Below, piece by piece: positions 1 through 13,116 of a stretch of DNA of 64,000 nucleotides. Positions within the stretch are counted from its first letter, which is position 1; every line of letters begins with the position of its first letter. The notes under the pieces were generated by a model that was not told where the DNA came from, searched no databases, and saw nothing but the letters and a program-made list of their open reading frames with translations. The translations under genes and the position numbers were made by a program. The stretch lies in NCBI GenBank assembly GCA_949316495.1, contig OX439005.1:23524217-23588216 (forward strand), in the 5' to 3' direction. Source of the stretch: Amphiduros pacificus (lineage: Eukaryota; Annelida; Polychaeta; Phyllodocida; Hesionidae).

Positions 1-1156
1 ACGTGACAACAGGTCCGCAGTGGAGGGGACTGCTGATTGGATAGATAATGACGGCAGCTAATGTCACAACACAACAAAACATATCATCTGGCTCTGTCAG
101 TCTTTGCTTGATAATTTTGTGAACTAAATTATTTATTCACGACGTTAACTAACACAACTATATGGAAATGAAAGTTATCCCATTTTTCTTCAATGCGTAT
201 TATCAAATAAGCAATATCAGTTTTATCACAAAATGGGAATATAGTTAGCGATAGATAAAATCAACAAACCAGATGTGTCATTCTTAAGATGGTCCTCCTG
301 CAAGTATATTAGTCCCCCCACACATCTTTTGAACATCATGGATGTTGTCAAAAATAAAAATTAGTTATAATTACCTTTGTCTATATTATTGGTCCGTGCA
401 TCATATTCGAGCTCAACATCTTGTGAGATAACATATAATGGGGTTTTTCTGAACGATTCATTGGATATTTAAGACCACTGCAATTTGATACAATCAATGA
501 AGGTCATAATTTTTTGACAATGTCATATGATGTTGATTGCCTTGACTCTGTTTAAGCATCAAAACTTCTGTCATGAAGTGATTAAACTAATGTATTGTTT
601 CCTAATAATAATCATTATGAGTCCATGTCACTGTCCTGTCATTCCCTTCATACATGGAATACACAATCATGTGGTCACTGATATCTGTTTAAATCCTATA
701 TCTATCTGTAACTCATTGGCACCACTTTGTAGAAAGTCACATGAAGAATACAAACTTACTGTATATCATACTTAAAAGTGCATCATTCATGTCATGTATT
801 GATGCTGTGCAGAAAATCCCACTTCATCATATTAACAAAAAGGGTGCATAAGAGCCTCGCCATTCGCATGGACGATGCGATTCACATGTGACATTAAGGG
901 CCAACCACACCCCTACTGAGTTGACCATTTGCTCTGTTTGACTGAATATTTGATCAAATGCACTGCTGTCACTGAAAACTGCCCCCCCCCCAATTATTTG
1001 ACAATGTTTAACTCCGTTGATTATCACGCAACCATCACGCTCAAGGCTTTCCTTAATGTCCAGCTTTCATTCATAACTTCATGTTTAGAACTGGAGCAAG
1101 CATTCGCGGAGACTTACATGTATAACAGATCTGTTGGGCGCAGTGCCGATGCAGTC
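1..1156. other. Gene-poor flank
   Basis: AT-rich sequence with only short open frames and no recognisable exon, RNA gene or transposon end. I see nothing I can support here. Confidence 0.6.
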
Positions 1157-1480
1157 CTGGTGTGACATGCCCTCAATGGGGCTCCCGCTTTGCTCTCTTG
1201 GCAATAGTTTGGTGCTCATGGCGCTTGCTTTAATGATCCTAGTGAGACATGCCCTCAATTGGGCTCCCGCTTTGCTCTCTTGCTAATAGTTTGGTGCTCA
1301 TGGCGCTCGCTTAAATGATCCTAGCGTGACACACCTTCAGTGGGGCACCCGCTTTGCTCTCAGGGCAATAGTTTGGTGCTCATGGCGCTCTCTTTACCGA
1401 TTCTAGTGTGAGAGGCCCTCAATGGGGCTCCCGCTTTGCTCTTAGGGCAATAGCATTGGTCTCATGACGCTCGCTTTGTT
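1157..1480. repeat. 82-bp minisatellite, about 4 copies
   Basis: Four copies of a unit of about 82 bp start near 1161, 1243, 1326 and 1408. Each contains TGACATGCCCTCAATGGGGC-like sequence followed by CCGCTTTGCTCT and a TTTGGTGCTCATGGCGCT segment. Copies differ by scattered substitutions. The unit is much more GC-rich than the flanks. No coding potential is convincing. Confidence 0.9.
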
Positions 1481-3233
1481 CTGCTCCTGTGACCTTACCA
1501 AACCCCTATTTCGACCATATTTGAGCGCCGAAGCAGGAAAACTATCGCCATAGTCAGTTGAGCATCGACGATGATAATGTTACTCATGAATGTCATCGAG
1601 TGAGCCCTGGTAATGCATTAAGATATAGAATATATACTTCACACAGTCAGTCTGACGCTTAATGGCAGTGATGTAGATATGTAACTCAACTTGGCAATTC
1701 AGGATAGCATATTCTATGCTCTTGAATTGAAAAAGAACGACGAATGGATGAGAACATTAAACTTGACTTTTAAGTAAAAATTAGATAAAGGAAGTATTTT
1801 CACTCAAGTCACTTCCTGTGTTACTGATGTTGTTTCTTGGTGAGTTGTAGCACCGCCAATGTATATCAACTGTCCTTCACTCAGTATCACTGCAAAGTTG
1901 TCATTCTTTACTACATTCGCTACCGCTTTTGCCTATTTGTCACTTACAATTTTACAGGTATTTGAGAAGGACTTAGACATGCTACATGTACATTAAGCAC
2001 AGACACTGTGATTTAAATGTGATTTGATGAATTGAATGGAGTATTTTTTATTAGTTTATGAGTTGCAATTTTCTACCGCAATCAAATGTCTTTCATGAAC
2101 TTTTAGAGTGCACCGGGGCTAATTCTACAGCATCAGCTGCTAACTGCACCTTATCATTGCCTGGTGAGGGTGGTGGGACCTTTACCTCAGTTCCTGCACT
2201 TGTGTGTTCTGTCTACCTGTTTAATCTGCCATTAAGATTCATGCTTAAAAGCCACACAAACTTGGAGACACATACGTGCGAACCATTTAATTCAGTTAAT
2301 GAAAACATATTTCAGTTTACTAAATTAATACTCATTGTATGCTGCATCATATCTTGAAAACGTTAAATGGAAAGATATAGAATATGGGTTTGTAGCAAAA
2401 TAAAAGTACCTCCCCAATATATTGCTTGGTACCATGTAAAAAGTTCTTTAAATATCAATTTTTCCATTCGATTTTATAGCATTTGACCACAATAAGGTAT
2501 ATCCTTTTGTCAGTTTGATAAATCGATAAGTTGTCAACGGACCTTGTGGTTTTGTAGATCAAGACGATAGAAAGCCACAGTTAAGAGAAATATCTGCAAA
2601 CAGTTACTATAGAGTGACCATGTGTTTACAACATTACAGGCATTTGAGAGGGGATAGATACCATGTGCCTAGAAGGGTCCATATCCATACAATGAGTTAT
2701 GACCAGGAGTGGATAGTCCGGCATCATTGATCTTTCAGAGTTTCCAGGGCCAGTCCTACACCTCACTGACATTTAATAGAGTCCTCCAGAACTGAGGAGG
2801 GGCATGAAGTGGCTGGCCCATACTACCGCCTCCAGCCACACACCAACAAACTGGTAGAGAGCTCAACTATCACATCACAATCCAAGACTTCAATCATACG
2901 CTCCAAGATTTCCATAGAAAATTGTATCGTACAACTCCTTTCAATAGTCACCTTCATCCTCAAATTTTATATGCAAATCAAAAACAAATCTGGTAGAATT
3001 TGAATCACTCAATAAGCAAAACTACCAGTAGTTATGTATAAATCAAAAGCAAACCTTATGAAATTTCAGTCATTTAATAAGCAAAGCTATCATAAGTTAC
3101 AGGCAATTAAGATATGCACATGACGTGTTTTTCCATAAGCAATATAGCTGGGGTGAAACACTGCAATCAGGAATAGTCGGGGGCGATGAAACACTTTCAT
3201 AGGGGAGCGTGCGAAGCGAAACTTTTCACACTA
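1481..3233. other. Gene-poor stretch
   Basis: No exon with flanking splice signals and family similarity was found. Short open frames, such as one at 2058-2357, have no recognisable domain or credible gene context. Confidence 0.5.
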
Positions 3234-3300
3234 TTGCATTGCATTGCATTGCATTGCATTGCATTGCATTGCATTGCATTGCATTGCATTGCATTGCATT
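3234..3300. repeat. (GCATT)n microsatellite
   Basis: A near-perfect pentanucleotide array of GCATT, about 13 units, directly followed by unique AT-rich DNA. Confidence 0.97.
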
Positions 3301-3339
3301 AAATGATTTTTTATACCTGTAGCCAAGCACCGGAATCAA

Positions 3340-3446
3340 GATGGCCGAAAGTTGCATGAAATTCTTGTAATGTATATACACTGTACGTGAATGATGGCCG
3401 AAAGTTGCATGAAATTCTTGTAATGTATATACACTGTATGTGAATG
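3340..3446. repeat. 53-bp tandem duplication
   Basis: The segment starting GATGGCCGAAAGTTGCATGA is present twice head to tail with almost no difference, so the duplication is recent. Confidence 0.9.
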
Positions 3447-4699
3447 TTATGATTTGTGTGCACCAGCTTTAGTGAGGGCAGGATGTGATTGATGGGTGGA
3501 GTGACCACCTACCCCGGGGACAGAACTAGCTGTATTATCTTATCTGGAGATAAGATGCACCCTCACGGCCATACAGGTCAAGGTGCAATAGTCTGAGCCA
3601 AATATGATCAACTTATATAGATAGATATGTGTAGTCCGTCCTCTGTTTGGTAATAAGATACTACCTTGTGTTTGGCATATTATTCTGAAAGAGGACGTCT
3701 AGATCTCGTGACAAAAAGATGGTTACCAAAGATACAATCTTCTATCAAAGTGTTTTTCTGTGACTCTCTTAAAATTTTGCTCCACAACAAAACAGCTGTC
3801 AGGGGAAATATTATTTATTTGGGGTCACATTTGCATTTTCCGACAATCAAGGGTATTATCCAGTCATATGAAAGTGGCTAATCAATAATACTGCAAGAAG
3901 AATGATCTCACTGCCGTGGATTCTGAGAACTAGCTGATGGTTGGGCTAGATCTCATACTGTCTTCCTATTGAGAACATGGAGAATCACCTCACAATAACA
4001 AACATATAGTGGGGGATGTTGAATTATTTGCATTGGCCTTTTCTGTTGTATTTATAATGGAGAAAAAAGTACGAGGAGTTTCTCCTTGTTTTTGACCCTA
4101 TGTTGCTCTCACTAAGGATTTTAATCATGCAGGTGAAAATCTGACCGAGGTTTGTCTGCATCTATTATTTCAGTGTTTCAATGGCTATCGAGTGTATTTT
4201 ACTTGTATTGCTGTTCATGAACATGTTGAGTTAAAGTTCCCATCAAATAGAAAAACTTTATTAAGATTATTGGACTTAAAGACACACTGACGTGAAAATA
4301 TCAAAATTACCTTCAATCCTTTTTGATAATCAACAAACGAAAGAAAGTACAAAATAGAAAGTACAAAATCACAATGTTTTGATACAGATCACAATAATTA
4401 ATACAATCTTAATAATGAGCATAAAACTGCCTTTTACATATCATACAATACATCTACCGACGATAAATTACAACCTGTTTATAAAAACTTGAAATGGCAA
4501 TCCTGTCACCAAATTGCACAGAGGTCTGCCTCTTTCTGAGAACAGAGGAAAGACGTAATTCTCCACTTGGCAAACAATCAGGTTTTCCAATTATCAGGCT
4601 GGACAAATTATCTGGTTGCCAAGGTGATTTGTTTGTTTGTTTGTTTGTTTGAGGTTTTTACTTCAATTTCAAAGTAATTTCATCTCGAGACTACACTAC
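3447..4699. other. Gene-poor stretch
   Basis: Noncoding AT-rich DNA. A short (TTTG)n run lies at about 4629-4650. Nothing else is supported. Confidence 0.5.
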
Positions 4700-5045
4700 C
4701 TTACCCTCCATAACAGGACTTCTCTATCATATCAGTCCCTGCCACCAAAGCTATAAATGTGCGCACAGAATCAAGCGCAAGTCTACAGTATTAAAAATAT
4801 CTGGCTGTTAACTCATTGGTGGAAGAATATAAATAGATTTATTTTGTACTGACAGTTATACTGATTGGTTATTACATGTGCCAGACACCTGGTTACAGTT
4901 TATGACCTAATGTTGGTCAATTCAGATTTGATGATATTTTTATGAGCAAGGCAAGTATTTATTATTCGGCGATTTCCAAACTTTGAATGAGATCAAAAAC
5001 AGGGCAATGACTGCAGGGGTAGTAATTGAAAACTAACTGTGTAAA
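4700..5045 (+). repeat. Dispersed 340-bp repeat, copy 1
   Basis: This is one of three copies in the window (others at about 7470-7815 and, inverted, 58565-58891). The element starts near TTACCCTCCATAGCAGGACT and includes AAAGCTATAAATGTGCGCAC. It ends at an imperfect short palindrome, GGTAGTAATTGAATACTACC in its best-preserved copy. It has no coding capacity and no obvious long terminal inverted repeats, so I leave its class open (short non-autonomous element). Confidence 0.85.
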
Positions 5046-7469
5046 GCAGAGTACTCTACCAAGATGATCTTGGGTTTATACCAGGCTCTGCAAGTAGGGG
5101 TCCCAGACCTGACTGTGAGAGTCAGATCCAGGAGACCACACCCATTATAAGTTTCTTTTTATCCAGTTGGCACTCAGTCAGTTATTTTGTCACCGTGGTA
5201 ACAACATGACCAGTTGGTCTTATGATTATAAAGTGAGTACAACAACAAATGGTAATCGCAGAATATGTGACTTTGTTTTGAGATTGACACGCTTCCTTGC
5301 TGCTAGTACCGGGATGCCCGTAATAAACCAGTGACCGATTAAAATCACTGCAGACCTGAAATTGAATTACATTTATGTAAGCCAGTGCCCTGCATATAAA
5401 TCAATAAGTAATTCTTGGAAAAAATATCATTCATTTTGATATTCCTTCCAAAAGTTTATGTACATAATTGTTTAAATTTATAGAAAATATGCTCAGAATG
5501 GATTGTCCAGATAAACACGTTTTGTTCTGTGATAAGACGTCAAGAAATGAACGTGCGGGAAGAAATGAATAAATCCATGAAACCTTTATCCCTTTCCGAT
5601 AAAGTGTATGGGGTAGATTACAGATGAATATAAATCAGTTCTAACTTATCTGATTCTGATTTTAACAAGGAGGAACTTTGCTTTAAACACTTCAAATACA
5701 GTGAATTTCATCCTTCTATTTTGCAGCGAATCGGCGCCTACATTTTCCAAATGCACATCATAATTACTACTGTGACAATAGATAATTATGAAGTGCTTAT
5801 GGAAAATGAAAGATGTACTATGTCCCTTCTTTCCAACTTCATTATTCACATTTTTTTTCAAATGAGACCACGATCAAGCCCATTGGTGCAGCAAATGTTG
5901 TGTATGGGTTATTCAATGATTGTATCATTTCTATTGATAATATTAATAACAAGGAAGGTCCCCATGCCTTGTTGAAATTACCTCTGTTACTGACACAATC
6001 ATTACAGCATAATCATTACAGGGTATATTACCTAAAAACACACTCATAATTTTATTACGATATTGGGGTTCAAAATGGACTTTATTGTGGTGTGTTATTT
6101 TAAACACGTGACACGATAGATTATTTGTGTTTGGTGTTTATTATTAAACTATCATATTCAAATACTCCACATGGGTTATTAGCAAGCTGGTTTCCAGTTA
6201 ACATGGAGTACATATTTGTGAGATATGTTCCTCATGTTTGTTTAGTTTGGTAAAGTAACAATGTTTCATGAGTTTTAGTGTTCAATGGTGCCGTTAATGC
6301 ATTGATTGGGAGACAACAACGTGAGAAATAGACCAATCAATACATGTGTGAGGCCATGGAAATAAAGCAAAAATCATTAGTCCCAGTTAAAACCCTATAG
6401 CGTGATTGACATGAAAGTATAGGATCCTGAAATAACCAAGTTAATATAATCTTTTATTCATCATTCTATATTTTACCAGTCTTCCTTTTTACAGATTGTT
6501 GTTAACAATCAATTTCAAGCGATAAATGAATTTGGAAAACTCTCAATATGTTGCATGTTCATCATTCTTGGTCCACAGTTGCCACCATCCATTTGATTAA
6601 TGAGAACTATAGCTGCTCATTACTGTATAAAAGGTACATAAAATATTTACTATAAGATTCTCAACATTTAGCTTGATCGTTTCCATAAGCCTAAATTGTA
6701 ATCTACATCGCTCTTATAGTTCATAGCAGATAATTAAATTCCTTTCAATTTCCTGCATATATGTTTGTGATTTATGATAATTTTACAAACATGCATTATA
6801 AATAAGTAATAAAGATCAATTAAATAATTGACAGAATGTTCGATTGGTGGGCTGCATCTGGGCCTGAACGAGTACCCCCTATATAAGGGTCCTTACTGAA
6901 CTCACTGCAGAATCGACTTCCCTTAAAAAGCAAACCAGGCACTCACTCCATAGAAGTCTGTCTGATGACTTACAATATGTTAACACTTACGCGGTATTGC
7001 AAGAAATAAAGTATTTCTTCGTGTTATCTTAAAGTGAAACCCCAAACAACAAATTAAATGTTACTATGCATCTGGTGTAAATTCGGTAAAAATATCATCA
7101 CGTTGATTCATGCAGTTGACTCATATAGGTATTGTGTTGCCTTGTCCGTGAAATGCAGGTGCCACAGGGGATGAAAGAACAGTCAGAAATACATCCATCA
7201 AATCAATATTACCTTGAGTCATTTGTGATTTAGCTATTTATACACTACACGTACTAAACCTCTGCCAAACTGGCAGAGACAGTGTTATTTTTATACAATT
7301 TTATGCAAGTGAGTAACAAAAAAGAACCAGAAATCATTTTTAAAATGACACAAGCAAATATGTGCATTCTGCCGTTTTTTTATCTGCCATCTTGCTCCTG
7401 AAGGACCAAATATATTTTTTTATTACGGATTTGTGTGAAATATATTATGTCACAAGCAGGAAATTCCAT
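5046..7469. other. Gene-poor stretch
   Basis: AT-rich DNA with short overlapping open frames on both strands (for example 5646-6049) that lack domains. A lone CCCCCTATATAAGGG motif near 6878 resembles a TATA element, but no gene follows that I can recognise. Confidence 0.5.
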
Positions 7470-7815
7470 ACACTCCATAGCAGGACTTCTTTATCATATA
7501 CGTCCCTGCCACCAAAGCTATAAATGTGCGCACAGAATCGAGCGCAAGTCATTAATTAGTATTTAAAGAAATCTTGGTGTCAACTCATTAATGAAAGAAT
7601 ATAAATAGATTTGTTTTGTACTGGCATTTGAACTGATTGGTCAGTATATGTGCCAGACACCTGCTTACAGTTTATGGCCAAACGTTGGTCAATTCAGATT
7701 TGATGCTTTTGTGCGCAAGCCAAGTATTTTTGACTCGGGATTTCCAAACTTTGAATGAGATCAAAACCAGGACAATGACTGCAGAGGTAGTAATTTAATA
7801 CTACCTGTGTAGTGC
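7470..7815 (+). repeat. Dispersed 340-bp repeat, copy 2
   Basis: Same element as at 4700-5045, in the same orientation 2.8 kb away. It starts at about CACTCCATAGCAGGACTTCT and ends with the GGTAGTAATTTAATACTACC palindrome. The good match along the full length supports a single mobile unit rather than a local duplication, because the flanks differ. Confidence 0.88.
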
Positions 7816-7857
7816 AGAGTAGAAATTCCATTAATAAAACCATATATCTATTGAAAA

Positions 7858-8117
7858 CTCTATTGAGTGTGACCAGGTCAGGCCGAGCCGATATGGGAAA
7901 CCTCATAGTTGAGTGTGACCAGGTCAGGCCGAGCCGATATGGGAAACCTCATAGTTGAGTATGACCAGGTCAGGCCGAGCCGATATGGGAAACCTCATAG
8001 TTGAGTATGACCAGGTCAGGCCGAGCCGATATGGGAAACCTCATAGTTGAGTATGACCAGGTCAGGCCGAGCCAATATGGGAAACCTCACAGTTGAGTGT
8101 GACCAGGTCAGGCCGTA
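7858..8117. repeat. 46-bp minisatellite, about 5.5 copies
   Basis: Head-to-tail units contain GTGACCAGGTCAGGCCGAGC followed by CGATATGGGAAACCTCATAG. Copies are almost identical. Confidence 0.95.
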
Positions 8118-8238
8118 TGAAATCAGTAGAGTGAGCTTTGTCTGGTCCTGACAAGGATGAGTCCTTCCTAGGATTGTATTCATTTGTGCTCCATACTATG
8201 AACATATTAATTAACACAACTGGCATTCACATAGAAAA

Positions 8239-8429
8239 ACCGGCCCCACTAGCACAGTTGGTAGAGTATAGGATCTGTGCCTTTAATGGTTATATAAGTG
8301 GAGGGCGGGAGGTGGTGGGTTCGATTCCCACTGCCGGCAGTGTAACTTTCACACTGGTTAAAAGTCTCGAAAGTCGACCTGATATGGCCATAGTTGCTGA
8401 AAGGGTCGTTAAAACACCATTTCACAATT
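8239..8429 (+). mobile_element. tRNA-derived SINE with intact target duplications
   Basis: The 5' half is tRNA-like: an A box at about 8250-8266 (TAGCACAGTTGGTAGAG) and a perfect B box GGTTCGATTCC at 8318-8328. The body continues with a region containing GTCGACCTGATATGGCCATA and ends near GGGTCGTTAAAACACC. The 13-bp direct repeat TTCACATAGAAAA lies on both sides (8226-8238 and 8430-8442), the signature of LINE-machinery retroposition. The perfect duplications imply a fairly recent insertion. A second, reversed partial copy is at 46752-46872. Confidence 0.92.
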
Positions 8430-8442
8430 TTCACATAGAAAA

Positions 8443-10290
8443 TACACATTTCAAAATATGGAGCAATTGACTGTTGGAAATAGACTATAATGTGCAATAA
8501 TGTTTTACGGAATAGAAACATTATATAAACAAGTTGCAAACATGAATAGTCTTAACACGCTGAGCTTTATCCATACCTTATTCATAACAGCATCAAAGTG
8601 GCCAAAACACATTTGATATTTTCCAATAAATATTTATCTCCATGTCTTTCCCGTGGTGCATTTATGGTTCTTTTAGCTTGTACTAATTTGCATGTGTTAT
8701 GCAAATGAGATGTAAAGTAATCCAGGTAGCCATTATTGGATAACATGGCAGTGTTTATGGTTATCACCAAAGTGCTCAGATCATGCTGATGAATAATTTT
8801 CATTTATCCATATTGAAGCGCAATAGATTTTTTTAGAAGTTGGCTTGCATCAGATTGATTAAGGGCTATTCACTGTTGACAAACATATGCCATTTCCTGA
8901 AATATGGTTTGTTTCATAAGAAAGTTCATTTGTCATGTGTTCCATTCTCATAATTATAGTCTCCTGTGGAGAAAGACACAGTATTGTTTTGTGACACTCC
9001 ACTTAACATTATTGGAAAATCAAAACAGTTAATGGCTGCACTGATGGTGTGATTTGTCTCATCATAAAAAATGCTCTAATTTAATTCCAGATAAATGTGA
9101 TTTTAGAATTGGGAGCCGACGAATATCATTGGTGTGAAAGTAATCTGATTATATGCTTACGGTTGCAATCAGAATTCTGATTACTGCATGACAATTTCGG
9201 TAATTTCTTGTGTGATATTCATAGGAATAAACACCATGCTTGATTTTTTTAAACAAATGACTCACTAAAACAACATAAATTGGAAAGGCTTTATGACACC
9301 GTGAGATGCAATGTAGTGAGCGAGCAAAACAATATTTATTCATGTATCAACTAATGCAGCAAAATATATTAAATTCAAATATCAAATATAACTTACGTTA
9401 TGAATAGATCTCACTGGCAGTGTTACTTTTCTGTCAGCTATAATGCTTGATATGATAAAATAAACTGAGGACAAATCAGTACAGTATTGATGGCATCCCA
9501 TACAGAGGTCAAACATTACTATGGTTAGGACAGTCAATGAATGATCAAAGAATATTGATCACATTCAAACAAAGGTCAAATCTGTACAACATTGGGAGCA
9601 TTTAATCGGAAGGCCATGCATCACTCCGTTTGATAATAGGTATAGATGAATCTAAACAACTATGTTTAATATTGTATATTATGGTAAAATCATGTACAAT
9701 GTTGATCTCATTTTGCACAATTTGACAAGCATGTTGAATAGAGGTCAATCTGCATTTTAAACACATGACTAATAGAGAGGTACAACGAGTAAATGGAGTC
9801 ACAGGATGATAATGATTAGGGAGGCAATGCGTGCGCAAGACATAAAAGGGGTTTGAGCACAGAGGAGAAACAGTCCATAAGTGAAAGGACTTGACAAGTG
9901 GTGTGAGCTATAAGACACAAGGTGGTACTCACAGGGCCGTTTTATGCCACTTTGACATGCCACCTCAGACACCTATGGAACAAGTCCTGCCTGGAGAATT
10001 GAACTGAGGGTTCTCACAAGCATACTGCAGCCAGTATGAATGCCACATGTACAATCAGTCATACCATCTCACACTCTTCTTACCTATATACCTCATGAGG
10101 AAATATGCTAGCTGAGCAACATGCAGGACATAGGTCACATACAGGGAACAAGTTCTCTTTTTACTCCTCTTCTGACCATGTAATGTCCAAGGTTGTTGAC
10201 CTCTTGGGCAGCACGTGATCCTCATTGATGTGGACCATTCCCTGGACTTTCATTGGTGATTATTACCTTGAACTTAGCCCTCCTATGTAG
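8443..10290. other. Gene-poor stretch
   Basis: No supported exon, RNA gene or transposon terminus. Short open frames on the minus strand (8582-9838) lack family similarity. Confidence 0.5.
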
Positions 10291-10299
10291 TACACTATT

Positions 10300-10926
10300 A
10301 TCCTTGATGGAAACCTCCCATAAAGTATGCTACACTACTTCCTTTTAAGTAGACCTATATTGTTAACCTTGATGGAGACCTTCCATGTAAAACATTGTTA
10401 TCCTTGATGGAGACCTTCCATGCAGTACATTGTTATCCTTGGTGGAGACCTTCCATGCAGTACATTGTTATCCTTGGTGGATACCTTCCATGCAGTACAT
10501 TGTTATCCTTGGTGGAGACCTTCCATGCAGTACATTGTTATCCTTGGTGGAGACCTTCCATTCAGTACATTGTTATCCTTGGTGGAGACCTTCCATGCAG
10601 TACATTGTTATCCTTAGTGGAGACCTTCCATGCAGTACATTGTTATCTTTGGTGGAGACCTTATATGCAGTACCTTGTTATCCTTAGTGGAGACCTTCCA
10701 TGCAGTACATTGTTATCCTGGATGGAGACCTTCAATGCAGTACATTGTTATCCTTGATGGAGACCTTCAATGCAGTACATTGTTATCCTTGATGGAGACC
10801 TTCAATGCAGTACATTGTTATCCTTGATGGAGACCTTCAATGAAGTACATTGTTATCCTTGATGGAGACCTTCAATGCAGTACATTGTTATCCTTGGTGG
10901 AGACCTTCCATGCAGTACATTGTTAC
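10300..10926. repeat. 35-bp minisatellite, about 17 copies
   Basis: Units contain TGGAGACCTTCCATGCAGTA followed by CATTGTTATCCT. The period of 35 is not a multiple of three, so the long open frames through it cycle through all three frames and are an artefact of the repeat. The outer copies (about 10300-10400) are more diverged than the centre. Confidence 0.95.
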
Positions 10927-11429
10927 CCAAAAACCTGCAGAGGTGGAATGTGACTCTACCTCTCTGGGCAGACTAATACTATGTCATAAAAAAGCAGTGT
11001 GTACAACAAAAAATTGCAAACGTTTCATAAAATATATCTAGACTGACAGTCCAGTTAATATGTAAGTGCAAGCTCATGTGTTGGAAATAATGAAGTGAAA
11101 TGCACACCGAGAAAAGCTCATCTATTGTCCTCCTAAAATGTGTTGGTTACACCTTGGAATATTATGATTTATACTCCAGGGTTAGACATAGGCCTCAGTT
11201 CATCATATATCATATGCAACCAACTGATAAAAAAAACTTCATGTGGTGACATTCACATTTCACAAATAAGACCGATAATATAAAGTTTCCATCCCTATGA
11301 ACCGTTTTGTGCTGTGAAAGTCAATACAGTGGGAAGGGTGCCTGCAACACAGTCAAACAAAGTCAATGTAACAATGGTAATTAAATTGACTGAAAAAATA
11401 TATGACTTTTTTTATAGTAATTTAACCTT

Positions 11430-11496
11430 TGCGTGATGAAATGAACACTGAGACTCTGATGAAATGAACACTGAGACTCTGATGAAATGGACACTG
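11430..11496. repeat. Short tandem triplication, about 25-bp unit
   Basis: Three head-to-tail copies of GATGAAATGAACACTGAGAC followed by TCT. Confidence 0.85.
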
Positions 11497-11699
11497 AGAA
11501 CTTTCACAAGACTGCCCCACTCTTCACACTCGGCTTATGATAGACCTGGTCATTTAGTAACTTTGGAATTTAGAATGAAAAATATGACAAATAGAGCAAG
11601 TTTTTTATTTTCAATATCGGGAGATATGCATGCTGTATTTGTCAACTTATCGGTTATTTCACTGCTGCGAATGTGAAAAAGAGACATAGTCATGTGCAC

Positions 11700-12838
11700 A
11701 AGTGACGTTCTCTGGTGGTGAGCGTGGGACTGAGGATCGAGGTCTCGGCGGAGAGCAGTTGAGGTCATAATGGCTCCCAGACCTCCCCTCCGTGATTTGG
11801 TGGCGGTCATCAAAGGGCTGACATTATTGGTGAAGTTAAATTCATTAGCTCTGATGTCGGAGTGACGTCTGGGCGTGACAAGAGCTTGTAACAACCTGCC
11901 TAACACGGTTAGCATAGTTTTGTTCCAGGTTCGGACAATGACAGTGATGGAATGCAAACGTGATGACGTATTGACGGTGCTCTGACGGTCACAGTAGGCC
12001 CCTTGCCTGCGTTGCACACCTTGGGGAGCTGACGTCACTGTGCTTAATGAGCGGGGTGCCCGGTCCGGGCTAGGAAGACAGGCACGCAGGCGGGCAGGCA
12101 AGGCAGGCAGGCACGCAGGCAGACAGCAGCTTCTCCCAAGCAGCGAGCAGGCAAACATTAGCATGGCAGCCAACGCAGGCAGAATCTGGCATCATAGATA
12201 GACCCCCTTATTCTGTCTGATGGCACGCCACCGTCACAACGTCTTACCGACACGGTGAACCTCCGCCGTCACACAATTTACATTGCACATAATCATGACC
12301 CATGTCTGTCGGCCTCTGAGGCCACCTAGCCTGCGTGGACACAACTCTGGCACGCTATCACCGTAACCACACCGTCACAAGCGGTATTTCTCCGTCTGGT
12401 ACGCAGGCTGACTTGGAACGACTGCTGAAAATATTTGGTATTCTACTGGGGCCCTAAGACGCCGCTTTCCTCCACCCGGTGATACCTCATCGGGCCGCCA
12501 GCATTTCCTAAACTGCCCCAGTCTTCCGGAGACGTCTTCGCCGTGAACTTGACCACAAACCCGACGAGGCATGCGTAGCCATGGAAACTGTCGCGGGCAA
12601 GATAACGTGGATATTTAACTTGCTCTGACTGAAGAGAGAAAAGCAAGTCGCCTGCCAAGAAAAAGTCGGCTTGGCTGTGTGGGACGTTGTCATCTTGTCT
12701 GGCGAGGCAGGGAGAAGGGACTGCGATCATGTGAAGACCTGCTGCGTCTCCCGTGAGCACTTCTATACGCCCCTCTATTGCACATCTTGCCATCATCATC
12801 ACACAATCTACCACAGGCGATTATTATATATTGTGTAG
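11700..12838. other. GC-rich island
   Basis: A stretch markedly richer in G+C and CpG than its surroundings, including a (GCAGGC)-type run at about 12078-12123. It leads directly into the candidate exon at 12839-13116. This is compatible with a promoter-proximal CpG island or GC-rich gene sequence. Minus-strand open frames at 11550-12173 and 12443-12814 are long, but their translations show no domain and a composition typical of GC-rich chance frames. Confidence 0.5.
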
Positions 12839-13116
12839 GATTTCCTGTTAAAGGGAAATAGCCACCCAGCTAGCACCATTTGGGTATACTACTGCGGGCC
12901 GCAGCTTCTGTCGTGCGAGGAGGCGGCCTGTGGGTGCCACCCCCGGCCGCGCAAAGCACCACAAGCCAGCACGGAGTTTACAGGGGAGTACCGGCGATGT
13001 GCCAGCCCGTGGGACCAAGGAGACCCGGACCTCTACGCTGAACTGCCATGGGATGAGTACGTGCCCATAGAAAGTGGCTCCGAACAGGCATCAAACTTTG
13101 ATGAGACCTATGACAG
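12839..13116 (+). CDS. Candidate internal exon of an unrecognised gene
   Basis: An open frame follows an acceptor-like TTGTGTAG at 12831-12838 and ends at TATGACAG/GTTGGT, a fair donor. It would encode about 92 residues. The first half is cysteine-containing (YYCGPQLLSCEEAACGC) and the second is acidic and aromatic (LYAELPWDEYVPIESGSEQ). There is no in-frame methionine, so it should be internal. I cannot identify partner exons or a family. The clean GC-rich composition and abrupt drop to AT-rich DNA after the donor favour a real exon, but it could be chance. Confidence 0.35.

Noticed and set aside
7858-8117. CRISPR-like regular repeat
   Set aside because: Head-to-tail 46-bp units without unique spacers in animal DNA; a minisatellite.
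8239-8330. True tRNA gene
   Set aside because: A and B boxes are present, but the cloverleaf is poor and the sequence continues into a SINE body with target duplications.
8138-8470. 110-residue frame
   Set aside because: It spans the SINE; the tRNA-like boxes and target duplications explain the sequence.
10395-11041. Overlapping plus-strand frames in three phases
   Set aside because: 35-bp period repeat; open in all frames because the unit lacks stops.
11550-12173. 207-residue minus-strand frame as a gene
   Set aside because: GC-rich low-complexity translation (CLPACLPALPARLRACLP) over GCAGGC repeats; no domain or splice support.
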